Source: Calamus simplicifolius (lineage: Eukaryota > Streptophyta > Magnoliopsida > Arecales > Arecaceae). Taken from it: a stretch of DNA of 64,000 nt. The translations under genes were made by a program, and so were the position numbers. Under the pieces are notes generated by a model, which did no database searches, had not been told where the DNA came from, and was given only the letters and a program-made list of their open reading frames with translations. The DNA lies in NCBI GenBank assembly GCA_900491605.1, contig UESW01004075.1, positions 763,587-827,586 on the forward strand, given 5' to 3'. Of this stretch, positions 33,495 through 45,059 are shown piece after piece. Numbering within the stretch: position 1 is the stretch's first letter; each line of letters begins with the position of its first letter.

Positions 33495-34679
33495 TATTAT
33501 AAAAAAATAGATAAAATTTTCATCACTGTTCTATCATAAATTAAGTTTAGTGATGAATTAGTAACAAAATCTTATTGCCATAATTTTTGCCATCGCTAAA
33601 TTTAGTGACGAAAAGAGCATCCATTGCAAAACAATAGCGATGAATTTGTGACGAAATATTTCGTCACAAATTTATGACGGAACACATTTTAGTCACTAAA
33701 TAATAATTACGAAAATAGGCTATGTCCATCACTAAATTATGATGAATTAGTGACGAACTATTCGTCACTCATTATTCCGTCACTATTACGTCACAAATAT
33801 TTTCATCACTATTCCATCATATTTAGTGTCGAATTATTTATAAAAATTTAGTCACTAAAACTTTCATCACTAGTCCGTCACAAATATCCCGATAAATTGT
33901 TAGCGGAATGTATGTCACTAATAATTACATCACTATGCCATCATAATTTGCCAACGGATTAGTGACGAAAGAGTCCATCAGTCATCCGTCATTGTTCCAT
34001 CATTAATCAATAACTAATATTTTTGTCATTAATCCATTACTATTATTTCTATCAGAAATCCATCACTAATCCATCATTAAGCTAATAAAATTTCATTAAA
34101 TTTTTATTCTTATAAATTTAAAATTATTTTAAATTATAATATATTTAATGTATTCTAATAAAATTTATAAATGAAAATTCAAATTCAAGTATAAAAATGT
34201 ATTTCATAAATAAGATAATTCTATCTGCAAACATCAACAACACTAATGTTTTATACATCAGACATTAAACTGTTAAGTTTAATATGCAGAAGATCCTGAT
34301 CCATAGAACGCTCGCGCAAACTTCATATGCTCCATGAAGCATCTGCTCCTTCATCTGATGTAGACGCTCTGTTTACGCATTCAACTCAACAACTATCTTT
34401 ACTATCTCTTTTGGTGACTTTGAAAATTTTTTTGCAACCATTTTCCACTGCATAAGGAACATTGCCAACTTCCAGTCATGCAAACATTTGATGCTACTAA
34501 GATACCAATTCCAATTTTTAGAAAAAAAATATGATAAAATCAAATGAATTATTTGAATGAAAAATGTCTTGAATGTCTTCATGTTCTGAAAGCATGTGAA
34601 ATAGAGGAATAACTTTTGCCGATTCTCTTTCCCACCGCGAGGCCCTCCTAAGGTACACCTTTCCTTATCATCTTTTTCC

Positions 34680-35072
34680 GTTGCTCATTGAATCTCAATA
34701 CAGATACAATATCTTTATATAATAGTGTTTTTTTTCTCATAAAGCAATGTAGTACAAGAGGATCATAAGACATAGGCAATGAACATAACAAGAGAGATTT
34801 ATCTTCTTCTCCATCTTAACACTAAGAGTCATCAAATCATTGCATACCCTATCATACTTCTGAATATGAAGAACAATATCCCCGCTTTTCTATATCTGAA
34901 GACTATATAGTTGTTTCTTCAACATAAGTTTATTGCACATATTTTTAACCCATGTACAAGAATGCAACTTGGCCCAAAAACACTTCGGTTTCTTCTCATC
35001 TAGGACACTGTACAAAGCCGAATCAGCAAGACACCCACTGATTGCTACATATGCCATCTTCTTAAGAGACAA
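34680..35072 (-). pseudogene. Copia gag fragment inside the CACTA-like element
   Basis: Minus strand reads gag-like LHSCTWVKNMCNKLMLKKQLYSLQI (abridged: KKQLYSL) and, after a stop, HIQKYDRVCNDLMTLSVKME, typical of UBN2-type Copia gag. The frame is broken by stops and at least one frameshift near 34830. No RT or integrase remains. Confidence 0.7.
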
Positions 35073-35342
35073 CTAATCCCCTTCTGATATCTCTTCATGC
35101 TTTGTTTCCAAAGCAACATCAAGAAAATTCTGCACTAGTAAATCCTCAACCCTCACCTTCAATATGGAAAAACTTTCTTTTCCATTAAATTTTCAAACTC
35201 AACTTTGCTTCCACTACTCATGGTTGACCAGGCCACAAACAACAACCACATAGATGAATTAAGAAAACAATACCTAGAAGGCAATATCTTGGTTGAAACC
35301 CGCTGCAAGATGCTGTGATTTTTTTTTTTTGAAGATGAATCT

Positions 35343-35650
35343 TAGGGATAGCAATGGTCCAAGGCGGTCTATATCGGTCCCCATCCCCGTTAGAAAAAAT
35401 GTTCCTGTTCCCCGTCCCGTTAAGTGGTTATAATTAATGGGGCAGGGATGGGGATACCTAGCAGGATAACGGGTACCCATTGAGTACCCGTTTATCCGTT
35501 TAGATAAGATGGAGACTAATCGAGATGATGATGTTGATATATATAAAAGATTCTTCGACTCTAGGATAAGAAAGAAGAGAACGTAAAGTGAGAAAAAAAT
35601 AACTAACAAGAAAAAAAATCAAAAAATCAAGATTTCCAACACAACAACTG

Positions 35651-35694
<44 letters not shown>

Positions 35695-36187
35695 AATTTA
35701 AAAAATAAATAAAAAGATATCTATCTAAAGAGATGAGCATATCAGAAAAAGAAAAAGGTGTTGGAGGGCATCGATGGGGCAGCGATTGGTGAAAATAGAT
35801 GATGGACTAATGCAGCTAGGTTCTTGTCTTGGTTCAGAACTTCATATCAGTTGCGTGAAAGAAGGAAAAGCAAGAGATGGCTATGTGAAATAAGGAAGAG
35901 CAAGAGTAAGGATTATATATATTTTATTTATTTTTAATTTTTTAATTTTTAATTTTTAATATATTATATATATATTTAAAATTTAAATATATTATATTAA
36001 AGTTAACGGTGATGAGGATGGATAAACGGGGATGGGGCAGAGAATACCGTCCTCGGACCATTTATCCGTTTAGCCGTTAACGAAAAATCTTTGTTACCCG
36101 TTAAGCTGTTTAGATCGGGGATTCTCCGACCTATTAAAAACGGTACCGATCGAGTAAACGAACAAATGAGAAAACTTACCATCCCTA
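35343..36187. mobile_element. hAT-like non-autonomous element, 845 bp
   Basis: The ends TAGGGATAGCAATGG and (inverted) TAGGGATGGTAAGT form terminal inverted repeats. The 8-bp flanks ATGAATCT (35335-35342) and ACGAATCT (36188-36195) match at seven of eight positions, the hAT target-duplication length. No transposase. It has a (TA)n run at 35652-35690 and GGGGATGGGG-type segments near both ends. It is inserted in the 5' part of the Copia fragment. Confidence 0.8.
35652..35690. repeat. (TA)n microsatellite
   Basis: About 19 uninterrupted TA dinucleotides. Confidence 0.95.
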
Positions 36188-36248
36188 ACGAATCTGGGAT
36201 CTGATTTATTTCTTTACAAATCTTCTTCCTCTTTCCAAGCGCCTCTCT

Positions 36249-36700
36249 GATGCTCTAATACCACTTGTTGAGCAGTGTGTCCTCAGCAGAAGCCCGAAAA
36301 AATCAGGCACGTGAGGAAAGATGAAGAAAACTTCAGCACACAAGATGGATTATGGAAGAAAAGGAGAATATTTTTCTTTATTTCTGTATATCTAGTTACA
36401 TTAGATAATCATCCGGGGTGCCTTCAATAATCATCCATCTTGGATGATAAAACTTCTATGTATCAGCCATCAACCAACTTCCTACAAATATGGAAGTCCA
36501 ACGCATGCCTCAATCCTAACCAGCCGGACGCCTAGCAACTTCCAAGAAAACTGGGCACCCAGCGTAGATCTTAGGCCAATCGAGCGATGATCCGATCCCT
36601 CCATGGTCGCCTGGTAGTCCACCAATCTAGAAAAAGAAATTAGTTCATAATAAAAGCGAAAAGAAAACTAAAGAAACATATGTTTTTCATTAGAAGCAAT
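36249..36700 (-). repeat. Solo-like 5' LTR start and primer-binding site of the Copia fragment
   Basis: Minus strand reads TGGTATTAGAGCATC just inside a TGTTGAGCAG terminus at 36266. This fits an initiator-Met primer site (one mismatch) next to a 5' LTR. The outer LTR border is not resolved, so the end given is approximate. It belongs with the gag fragment at 34680-35072. Confidence 0.55.
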
Positions 36701-37156
36701 TGATGAACACGGAGCTCTCGCCTCATCCTTCTTCATTGAAAAACTCTAAAAATCTCGCTTTGTGCTCTTGATCAGCCATATTAGGCAAAGATATGTTATC
36801 TTCTTTCTTCTTCTTTTTATCTTTCTTTTTTTTTTTATTGAGCTATCGTAAGCGCCTCCAATCCAGAAAATTCCGTGAACTGATTTCACCTTTTGGGCAG
36901 CCTGGCCCAATACCGAGAGTGAAACCAAGAAAACTTGAGCCCAATCCCCATGGACCTAGTCCCATAACCTACAATTAGGTTATTAAACATTTTCTCAAAA
37001 AAACTTCCTTCAAAGCCATACAAGAAAACACTCAAACCTAAGCCTATGTGCACCCATGACTCACATGCTCTCTATCCTTGGGTCACAGCCAATCCAAATG
37101 ACTTAGGAATCTGAGAACTTATGTAGCTTCTCAAACCTATGTGACTCCTCTGGACT

Positions 37157-37227
37157 TTGGATGTGCTACACCTAAGCTTACACGAACGGTCCCATACACC
37201 TGCACCACTGCTTTCCGAAAAGCCACC

Positions 37228-37261
<34 letters not shown>

Positions 37262-37870
37262 CGGAGAAGGGAATCGGACGGTTATAATCTCTTACGGGGT
37301 TTAAGAGATGGCGACGATGGGTTACCAGAGCTCGAGCAATGGCGCATGGGTCTTCTCTCTCAACTCGGCCTCGGTCGCGGTTTTATCAACGGATGTTTAT
37401 GTTGATTTGTTTATGTTGATTGGTGTTCCCTGTCATTAGTGATGCTCGTTAAATTATTGGACCTCAGATTTTATGGATTTGTATCAGTTGGGGGTTGGAA
37501 ATTTATATCTCCGAGAGCTTTCCTATCAATACCCTCATCTTTAATAAAGAAAAGCCTACAGGTTAGATAACTGAAAAAGACTAGTTATCATATCCGGTCG
37601 TTTTTTGAATAATTGACGTGAGTAGAGAACTAGAGATTGTAACAAGAGTTATTGAGAGGGTGGATGGGTGTACTCTTCGAGGGCCCACTTACATTGTTCA
37701 GCAGACGTCTGATACCGCCAAACGATGACCTGGTGCAGAAGAACCAATGTGTGAAAAAGATGCATCATTAATGATAGAAAAGAAAAAGAAATCAGTGCAG
37801 CACCCGCTATAGGTGAGGATCCCATTAGTAATCTAAATATGTCAGTGGCCTGCTCAACAGAAGGCATATG
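37157..37870. other. Possible captured host gene fragments inside the CACTA-like element
   Basis: A (GA)n run at about 37221-37258 is followed by 5'-UTR-like sequence. A small plus-strand ORF follows (37308-37439, 43 codons, starting MATMGYQSSS). At 37649-37867 a minus-strand 72-codon ORF has one hydrophobic stretch. I recognise neither. CACTA elements often carry captured exons, but these could be chance ORFs. Confidence 0.25.
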
Positions 37871-38426
37871 CTAGTTCACTTTGATCCACAGGATCTAGTT
37901 AGCCATGGTTTCAACAGACCTGTGAGATTCTAGATTTTTTTTTATACACTACGCTAATTTTTTTTTAAACAAAATTTAAAGTATAAATTTTGTGATGAAA
38001 GAGTAATTCATCACTAAATTAGTAACCAAGTGATTCTTTTATTATAATTTTTTTAAAAAAATTAAAGTATAAATTTTGTGACGAAAGGGCAATTCGTCAT
38101 TAAATCAGTGACACATAACCTTGTCTGTCACTATATTAGTGATGGAGGGGTACTCCATCATTAAATTAGTGATGAATAGGGTAGTTCGTCACTAAATTAG
38201 TGACGAATTGATTCTTTCATCATAATCTTTTTTAAAAAAATTAGAGTATAAATTTAGTGACGAAATTAGTTTGTCTACCACTAATTTAGTGATGATTTAG
38301 CGATGGTTAGATTAATTCATCATTAATTTTAATTTTAGTCACTATTTCGTTACTAAATCGGTACGGTTTAGTGACAAAAATTTTTATCACTAATTTTTAT
38401 CACTATTTTACTATGTTTTTACAGTG

Positions 38427-38704
38427 ATGATCGTCATGATCAGTGTATATAAAGTGCTAAATATGGTGCTCTCAACTTAAAGAAAAATGTATACGAATGA
38501 TTCAAATGATTTATCAAAACATATATTAGAATAGCTCACTAATTGCAACTTTTATTCGATACAACACCGTGAAAAACAGAAATAAAATAGAAATGAGCTA
38601 AAAATTTCGCAATACATATGCTTAATTAAGAAGCTAGAACTCCAGATTTGCAAGCATAGAGACGACAAGGGCCGTAGTCCCTCCATCAGCTTCTCTTGTT
38701 CAGA
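38427..38704. other. A2 3' flank
   Basis: Matches 1830-2114 downstream of A1. TTTATT at 38551-38556 would give AATAAA on the minus strand, about 150 nt past the A2 stop. Confidence 0.6.
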
Positions 38705-39130
38705 CTACTCGAGCTCGAATGCCGACATCGGGAAGCTGTCGGACAGCCCGGTGCCGGTCTTGAAAGTGATCTTCTCTGTTGAGGGGTCATCGATGTACAT
38801 CTCAACAACAGAGAGCCACAGCAAGAGCTCCTTCGTCTTCGCCCCTGTGATCTTCTTCATCTTGCGCTGCTCGACAAAGGCCGTCACCTCTGTGCCATAC
38901 GACACCGTCTGCTTGATCTTCTTGAACGTATGCACCTTCTTCCTCTTCTGGATCAGCCACATAAACCCAGCTGCACGATTGTAGCCAAACTCCTCGATGT
39001 CATCAAGGGGAAACAGACCCTTGGGGAGGCCGAGCTCTTCGAGTAGTTGGATGGAATTCTTCTTGCAGAGGTCATTGCCGTGGTAGACCTCGGCACCCTC
39101 ACGGTGGCTCTCAATGGTCTCGGATGCCAT
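38705..39130 (-). CDS. DUF538 family protein, type A (A2)
   Basis: 141 residues, one exon, identical to A1 except for Ile instead of Val in the segment VVEMY(V/I)DD. The same family motifs are present: AEVYHGNDLC, LPKGLFPLDDIEEFGYNR, GFMWL, HTFKKI, FKTGTGLSDSFP. The near-identity extends about 500 bp upstream, so A1 and A2 arose by a recent segmental duplication or were homogenised. There is no signal peptide. Start support is the TATA box at 39223-39231. The gene downstream on the coding strand is displaced by the 4.9-kb CACTA-like element in its 3' flank, beyond the probable poly(A) signal. Confidence 0.93.
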   Translation of the reverse strand: MASETIESHREGAEVYHGNDLCKKNSIQLLEELGLPKGLFPLDDIEEFGYNRAAGFMWLIQKRKKVHTFKKIKQTVSYGTEVTAFVEQRKMKKITGAKTKELLLWLSVVEMYIDDPSTEKITFKTGTGLSDSFPMSAFELE

Positions 39131-39222
39131 GTTAGTGTTATCCGAAGGCTTGGAACGGAAGTGAATGGAAAGTGTCAGAAGGCCAAGGCTGGTGGTGATG
39201 GAAGAACGAGCGAAGGATGGAG

Positions 39223-39231
39223 TATTTATAG
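39223..39231 (-). promoter_or_regulatory. TATA box of DUF538 gene A2
   Basis: CTATAAATA on the minus strand, 93 bp upstream of the A2 ATG, exactly as in A1. Confidence 0.8.
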
Positions 39232-39786
39232 ATGCGAATGTGGTGACTAAGAGGAGAGTGGGCCAGTTGGAAGGGAGAGGCTTTAACGTGGAGGGACTTG
39301 GTCGGCCATGGCGTGAGATATACGGGCTGGACGTAGTACCGGCCTAGGCACGACTGGTTGGACCATATGCATGACGAAAAGCATTTAATGGAGCAGGAAA
39401 GAAGGGGTCAAGGGAAGACAAGTCAACAAAGACGGATCGACATTCGACCGCTTCATTTAGTTGGCCTCGTAATCTTTTTCCAAGCTCCCAAGGGATCATG
39501 CTAGTTCTGTCCAAAGGGGTGGATTCTATGCCTTAAACTATTAATTAAGTCCGGTGTTGAATAGCAGATCCAAGGAAGGAGTTGATGTCATGAAGCTTGC
39601 AAAAGCCACCTGATTCACGGCCTATTTCTTTGGAAAATACATGATAGATAATGTGGTCAATCATTGAATGGTGAAAATAATAGTAAGAAGAATGTCCAAG
39701 TGATTAGATTGGTTGGTTGAATGAATTGTTCAAAAGAAAGGGCCCTCAGGAACCCCAGATTAAACGGCCGGCTGCCAGAGGCCTGA
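39232..39786. other. A2 upstream spacer ending at a deletion junction
   Basis: No gene. It matches the A1 upstream region (2642-3070, then about 3600-3715) and lacks the intervening ~525 bp. At about 39778-39786 the match to A1 ends and B-type promoter sequence begins. Confidence 0.6.
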
Positions 39787-41443
39787 TAGATGGAGGAAAG
39801 AACTTGGTTTAGGCCTGTTGGTTATATGTTCAAGGCGATGAGCCTCGTTACGGTCAAATCTCCATTGTAGACGTTCAATGATTGTGAGCTCAGCCTGGAC
39901 AATCTAGAGAGACAAAGTCAAGTTGGGAGGTCGTTCTACGTACGGATTAAAAATAGGAGTTTAAAAATGCGTATTGGAACGGAACGAAAACAGTCTGAAT
40001 GGGACGGTTGGTTTTGATAAACCTGCAATGCCACTGGAACCAAAGGCAGTCCAAAACAAAGGTTAGAAGTTAGAACAAGACTTCGCGTTAGAAGGCAAGA
40101 GAAAGAATAGAAATCATAATAAAATTCCTTTGGAGCAAGTGTACGGTAGCTTCTACGCTTTGGCTAACATGCCCATGCAATTCAAATCATTTAATATAGA
40201 ACAAGATATAATCTATGAGATATTCATTGAAAAACAAATATTTCTAGACTACTCTTTGATGGAACAGTTCTGCAAATAGTACTGCAGGCGGAAATGATAA
40301 TCATTAGACTAATAAGAAAAAGAGTTAGTCTTATGTTTCTTCATATATATGGTTTATATATTTTTCCTATATATTTCCAGCTATATCATTTCACGGACTA
40401 AAATATTTGGATAAATTTTTATTAAAATTTTTTACATATAATGGGATGGTGATTTTGATAGAAAATATAACTAACCCATGGGTCCAAACTGCTATTTAAT
40501 TTTGATATTGTATATATTTAGGAGCGATTTCATTCTAAATTACTTTTGTTGTTGTATGGTTAATATTTTTTAGCAAAATAGTAAAGCTTGCTGAAAATTT
40601 CACCAATTAAAGCAAATTCTATAAGAAAAGATGTGAAAGAAGGCAAAGGATATCAACCAATCCAAGCACGGCTACTGTAGATCCAACTCCTACAACAAAG
40701 TATCTACATATAAAAAAGTACCGGATTGACTACTAAAATAAAGGTCTTAGATGGCTTCTTAAACTTCTTAATTTGTTCTCCAATAAATTTGAATAAAATC
40801 TAGTTTTTGAGTTTTAATTAGCCATATAATTTTGTAGGCACCTGAATTAAACTCCAACGGCAAGTACTTTTAATGTTTGAAAAAAGAAAAGCATCATTTT
40901 AACGCTTTTTTAGATAAAAAAATAAAAAATTTCTATCGTGTGTTGACTAAATACAGCTGTCGGTAGAGCATTTTAGAAGGTCGAAAGCCTCATCCAAATA
41001 GTTGGGAGTTGCCGGCTTTAGAAGCAAGAAGAATTTCGGTCATATCGTTTTTGATCTATTTAAGATACTTCTGGCCAAAGAAATATATATTAGGCTTGTA
41101 AAGGATCAGTTAGTCGTTTGGCCAAAGGAAATATCACGTAAAAATTGGCCCCACTGATCACCAAGAATGTACATAAAGTGCTCAATATTATACTCTGAAC
41201 ATAAAGAAAAATGTATATGAGTGATTCAAATGATTTAGCGAAACACATATCAATTAGAATAGCCCATAAATTTCAACTTAATTTTATTCGATACAACACC
41301 ACTGTGTCAAACAAAAACAAATAGATATGAAGTAAAAATTTATAAGCTATATGTTTAAAAAGCTAGCTAGAACTCCAGATGTGCAAGTTCCAACTCAAAG
41401 ATGACAGGAGTTCTTGTCCTTCCAGCAGCTTCCCACATTCGGA
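39787..41443. other. Orphan B-type upstream flank (B gene deleted), then the A3 3' flank
   Basis: Sequence from TAGATGGAGG onward matches what follows the B1 TATA box (6355-6426, then 23510 onward), but no B coding sequence lies to its left. The B gene and its core promoter are gone. From about 40930 it matches 62250-62757, the A4 3' flank. TTTATT at 41283-41288 is a possible A3 poly(A) signal. Confidence 0.65.
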
Positions 41444-41869
41444 CTACTCCAGCTCAAACGCCGACACCGGGAAGCTATCGGAAAGCCCGGTGCCGGTCTT
41501 GAAAGTGATCTTCTCTGTTGAGGGGTCATCAATGTACACCTCAACAACAGAGAGCCAAAGAAAGAGTTCCTTTGTCTTCACCCCTGTGATCTTCTTCATC
41601 TTGCGCTGCTCGACGAAGGCTGTCACCTCTGTGCCATACGACACCGTCTGCTTGATCTTCTTGAACGTGTGCTCCTTCTTCTTCTTCTGGACCATCCACA
41701 TGAACCCAGCCGCACGGTTATACCCAAACTCCTCGATGTCATCGAGGGGCAGCAGGCCCTTCGGGAGGCTGAGCTCTTCGAGTAGTTGGATGGACTTCTT
41801 CTTGCAGAGGTCATTGCCGTGGTAGACCTCGGCACCCTCACGGTGGCTTTCAATGGTCTGGGATGCCAT
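41444..41869 (-). CDS. DUF538 family protein, type A (A3)
   Basis: 141 residues, one exon. Motifs AEVYHGNDLC, LPKGLLPLDDIEEFGYNR, GFMWM, HTFKKI and FKTGTGLSDSFP are all present. It differs from A1/A2 by CKKKS for CKKNS, a QKKKKEHTFKK stretch, and VVEVY for VVEMY. The frame stays open upstream to 42148. The ATG at 41869 is chosen because it aligns with the other five genes and because the TATA box (41977-41985) lies inside the extension. No signal peptide. A hAT-like MITE sits about 390 bp upstream. Confidence 0.93.
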   Translation of the reverse strand: MASQTIESHREGAEVYHGNDLCKKKSIQLLEELSLPKGLLPLDDIEEFGYNRAAGFMWMVQKKKKEHTFKKIKQTVSYGTEVTAFVEQRKMKKITGVKTKELFLWLSVVEVYIDDPSTEKITFKTGTGLSDSFPVSAFELE

Positions 41870-41976
41870 GCTAATTAGTGTTATCAGAAAGCTTGGAACG
41901 GAAGTGATGAATGGAAGTGTCGGAAGGCTAATAAGGTGGTGGTGAATGGTGATGGAAGAACGAGTGAAGGATGGAG

Positions 41977-41985
41977 TATTTATAG
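41977..41985 (-). promoter_or_regulatory. TATA box of DUF538 gene A3
   Basis: CTATAAATA on the minus strand, about 108 bp upstream of the A3 ATG. Confidence 0.8.
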
Positions 41986-42257
41986 ATGCGCATGTGGTGA
42001 AGAAGTGGAGGAGGGTACTGTGGCAGCGGCCAGCGGGAAAGGAGAGGCTTTGACTTGGGCTGGGTCGGCCATGGCGTGCGATCAACGGGCAGGACGGAGT
42101 ACCGGCCGGCCTGGCACGAATAATGGTGGGCTCACAGATGATGACCATTTAATGAATTGGTTGAGAGCTGAAAGGGTCAAGGGAAGACAAGCCACGATCG
42201 ACAACTTCGTTACGTCTACTTGTAGTTGGCCTCCGAATCATTTTCCAAGCTTGCAAG

Positions 42258-42739
42258 CAGGGGTGTAATTCAGCCAAATTGAGTCGGCAGTACCAAGCTT
42301 GAGCTCGACTCAACTCTAAAATTTGAAGCTCGAAACTCGAGCTCGATCGAATTTTTTATTTAGAGCTCGAACTCGAGCTCGATGAAATACTCGATATACT
42401 TGAGCTCGACTCAACTAAACTCGAATTTTTATATAAAAATTTAAAAAGTAATTTTTTAATTAAAATAAAATGTTATCAACTAAAAATTCAAAGAAGTTTT
42501 ATATAGTTAGGACAATATTATAATATATATAATTATAAGGATAAATTAGTAAAATTAAGTAAGCTCGATTAAACTTGCGATCTTTTTGAGAAGAATATTT
42601 TAATACTCAAACTTGACTCGATAATATACTTGAGTAGCTCAAGTTCAAGCTCAAATCGATAAGCAGCGAGTCAATTTTGAGTCTTTTTTAAGTCAATTGT
42701 AAGCTATTTGCAAGTTGTCTCGACTCAGTTACATCCCTA
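42258..42739. mobile_element. hAT-like MITE upstream of A3
   Basis: The ends CAGGGGTGTAAT and (inverted) TAGGGATGTAAC form terminal inverted repeats 482 bp apart. The 8-bp flanks CTTGCAAG (42250-42257) and CTTATAAG (42740-42747) match at six of eight positions. The interior is rich in GAGCTCGA motifs in both orientations. No coding. The same element sits at the same place upstream of A4 (63575 onward) but not upstream of A1 or A2. Confidence 0.75.
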
Positions 42740-42747
42740 CTTATAAG

Positions 42748-45059
42748 TGAAAATAGTTTCTGCCCCAAAGGATGGTTCCATGTCTTAAGCCATAAGTAGG
42801 GTCTTGAATAACAGAAAGTAATGGAAAGGACAAGGAAATCGAAGTCACGCAGATTTTGTGCAACAACCCCCCTTGTTTGGTAGGGACTGCAACGACAATC
42901 CAAAAATTTAAGGACCCCTCTTTATTTAGAAAGAAGATTTTCTACCTTTTGTGAGAATAATATATCCCCAACTCACCTTATTAACCTCATACTTAAGTAC
43001 TATAATATTCTTATATATTTTCATATTTATAAAATTATTCTCATAATTTTTGTAAAAAAATATATATTATTAAGGGAATTGGGTGGGCATAGATGGGAGG
43101 AGGATGGGGTTGGGATGAGAATTTATCATTATCGTATGATGAAAAAATCCTTATTTACAGTTTACAAATTATACTTAAAAATTATAGTTTACAAAATTCA
43201 TTCAGTTTGTAAAAAATTATGAAAATATAAGAGATAATTATAACTAATTTTAATAAAATTATTTTTATTTTTAGGTTTTGTAATTTAAATGAAGTTATTC
43301 CTCATTTTTCAGTACCTATATCTTTTTCTAGTCTTCTCCTTTGGTCATATGATCTTCCTACAACATTCAACTAATCTTTCAAATACATGAACATCATCAC
43401 CGCTTTAGGCCTCAATCGGCTTCTATTATCTTATGGCACCCTATTTCTTATAGAAAAACCAAACTCCAATAGTACTGTAGATATGGCACTAATTATGGCC
43501 ATCAGTCACGATCTAATGCATGATATTAAGAGTAGTTGACTACTAGTGGCAAGAGAATATTTAGTATGTCATCCAATTTAGCAAGAAAACATGAGCGGCA
43601 AGGAAGGGGAGAGAGAATTTGATGCGTGTTTTTTTGGCTTTTAAAAATCCCATCATGACTAAAATATTTAGATGACCTGATTGCAATTTCGCTAAACTAA
43701 TAACTTTGTTGACCGTCTCCACCCATAATACTCTGTTGCATGATATTTGGAGTATTATGGGCACATCTAACACCTTAGTAAAAAAGTATAAAAGATCAAC
43801 AAGGAGGTTATTTTGTTCAAAGATTATATATATATAATAGAAATGATACGATAAATTCAAACTTATATTAATTATAAAAAAGAATTAGTTTCCTATTCAA
43901 TTAAAATTTATACACTATATAAATTTATTGATTGATTCCATATGACATTTTATGATTGATTGTCTTTTTCGTATACAATATCTTAATAATATGGACTTTA
44001 GTTAAGTAAAAGAAAATTGAAGGACTATTTCATGTTTTTCCGCATCAAAACTTCAAAAATGAACTTTTGTATCTCAAAAGAGGTGCACTATGCAATAAAA
44101 GGTTTAAGGTAGAGTCCAATTATATTATTCACTTATGCTATTTCTGGAGCCATATAAATCCTTGAGATTGGAAAGGAATTTTTCCTGTTTGATTCAAAAA
44201 GTTTTATAAGTTATATCTATTATTATAAGGTTCATCTACTGTACTTTTATAACATAATTTTTTTTAAAAAAATGGGGCTTACATTAATTCAAAGACACCA
44301 TTTAATTACATCTTCAAGCCTTCACCCAATTATTTATTTCCCTTGATTTTTCATAATTTATGGTACCATGAACATATAGCTAGAAGTGTGATAATAGTAA
44401 TTATTATTATATAAACTAAAAAATTATAGTATAATTTGATCTTTCATGAAAAAGGTTTCTAGCTCCGTTATCGATTAGCTGTTAAGGTTTCAGACGGAGG
44501 TGGGGACTGCCGTGGTAATGCCATATCGTTTACCATGCTATTCTTAAATTATATTTTGCACACCGAAGGAAGAAGAATCTGCTACGCACCCAAGAAGTCA
44601 AAAAAAGGGGTAATTCATACAACTTAGTTAAAAATAAAAGATTAACTTGCCTTTAGCCGGAACGAATTACTACCTGATTAGTTCAATAAGGCCACGAGAG
44701 TAGAACTACAAATTAATTAATGTACTCGAAACATTTTTTCTGTTTGAAGATTAATTCAATGAGGGCTACGAGCCCACCAGCAGTCTATTGCTTATAAGAA
44801 CATTGTACGTACTCCAAACTTGAAAAGCATATAATTAATGCAATCATATGACTTATTGAAACATATATTAAAAATAAAGCATTAATTAGAATGCTTAATT
44901 ATTTCATACAACATGATTGCATAAACAAGTAGAACCTAAAACATAAAGCCAAAACTACATTAACAACACAAGAAGTGAGAACTAATTAATTCCCATTAAT
45001 TCTCCACCTCCGGGGTGAAGGAGAATCAGCTCTACATGACCTTCCACTGGCTTCCCTTC
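42748..45059. other. Array spacer between A3 and B2
   Basis: No gene supported. It is AT-rich. Short stretches match the A1-B1 interval (for example the TATGTCATCCAATTTA segment at about 43566 and 3877). The last 300 bp matches the B1 3' flank. Confidence 0.5.

Larger units (their letters stand above)
33495..38426. mobile_element. CACTA-like transposon (GTGACGAA family) in the A2 3' flank
   Basis: The right end reads CACTGTAAAAACATAG on the minus strand (38426 leftward). The left end, TATTATAAAAAAATAG at 33495, is a decayed inverted copy whose changes are mainly C-to-T and G-to-A. Both ends have subterminal arrays of TTAGTGACGAA and its inverse (33500-34080 and 37950-38420). The A1 3' flank (about 1805-1850) shows the continuous empty site. 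I could not confirm a 3-bp target duplication. The interior is mostly other insertions; no clear transposase is left. Confidence 0.75.

Noticed and set aside
41870..42148. In-frame upstream extension of A3 (and the same for A4, 63184-63459)
   Set aside because: The TATA box lies within it, A1, A2, B1 and B2 have no such extension, and the peptide has no recognisable domain.
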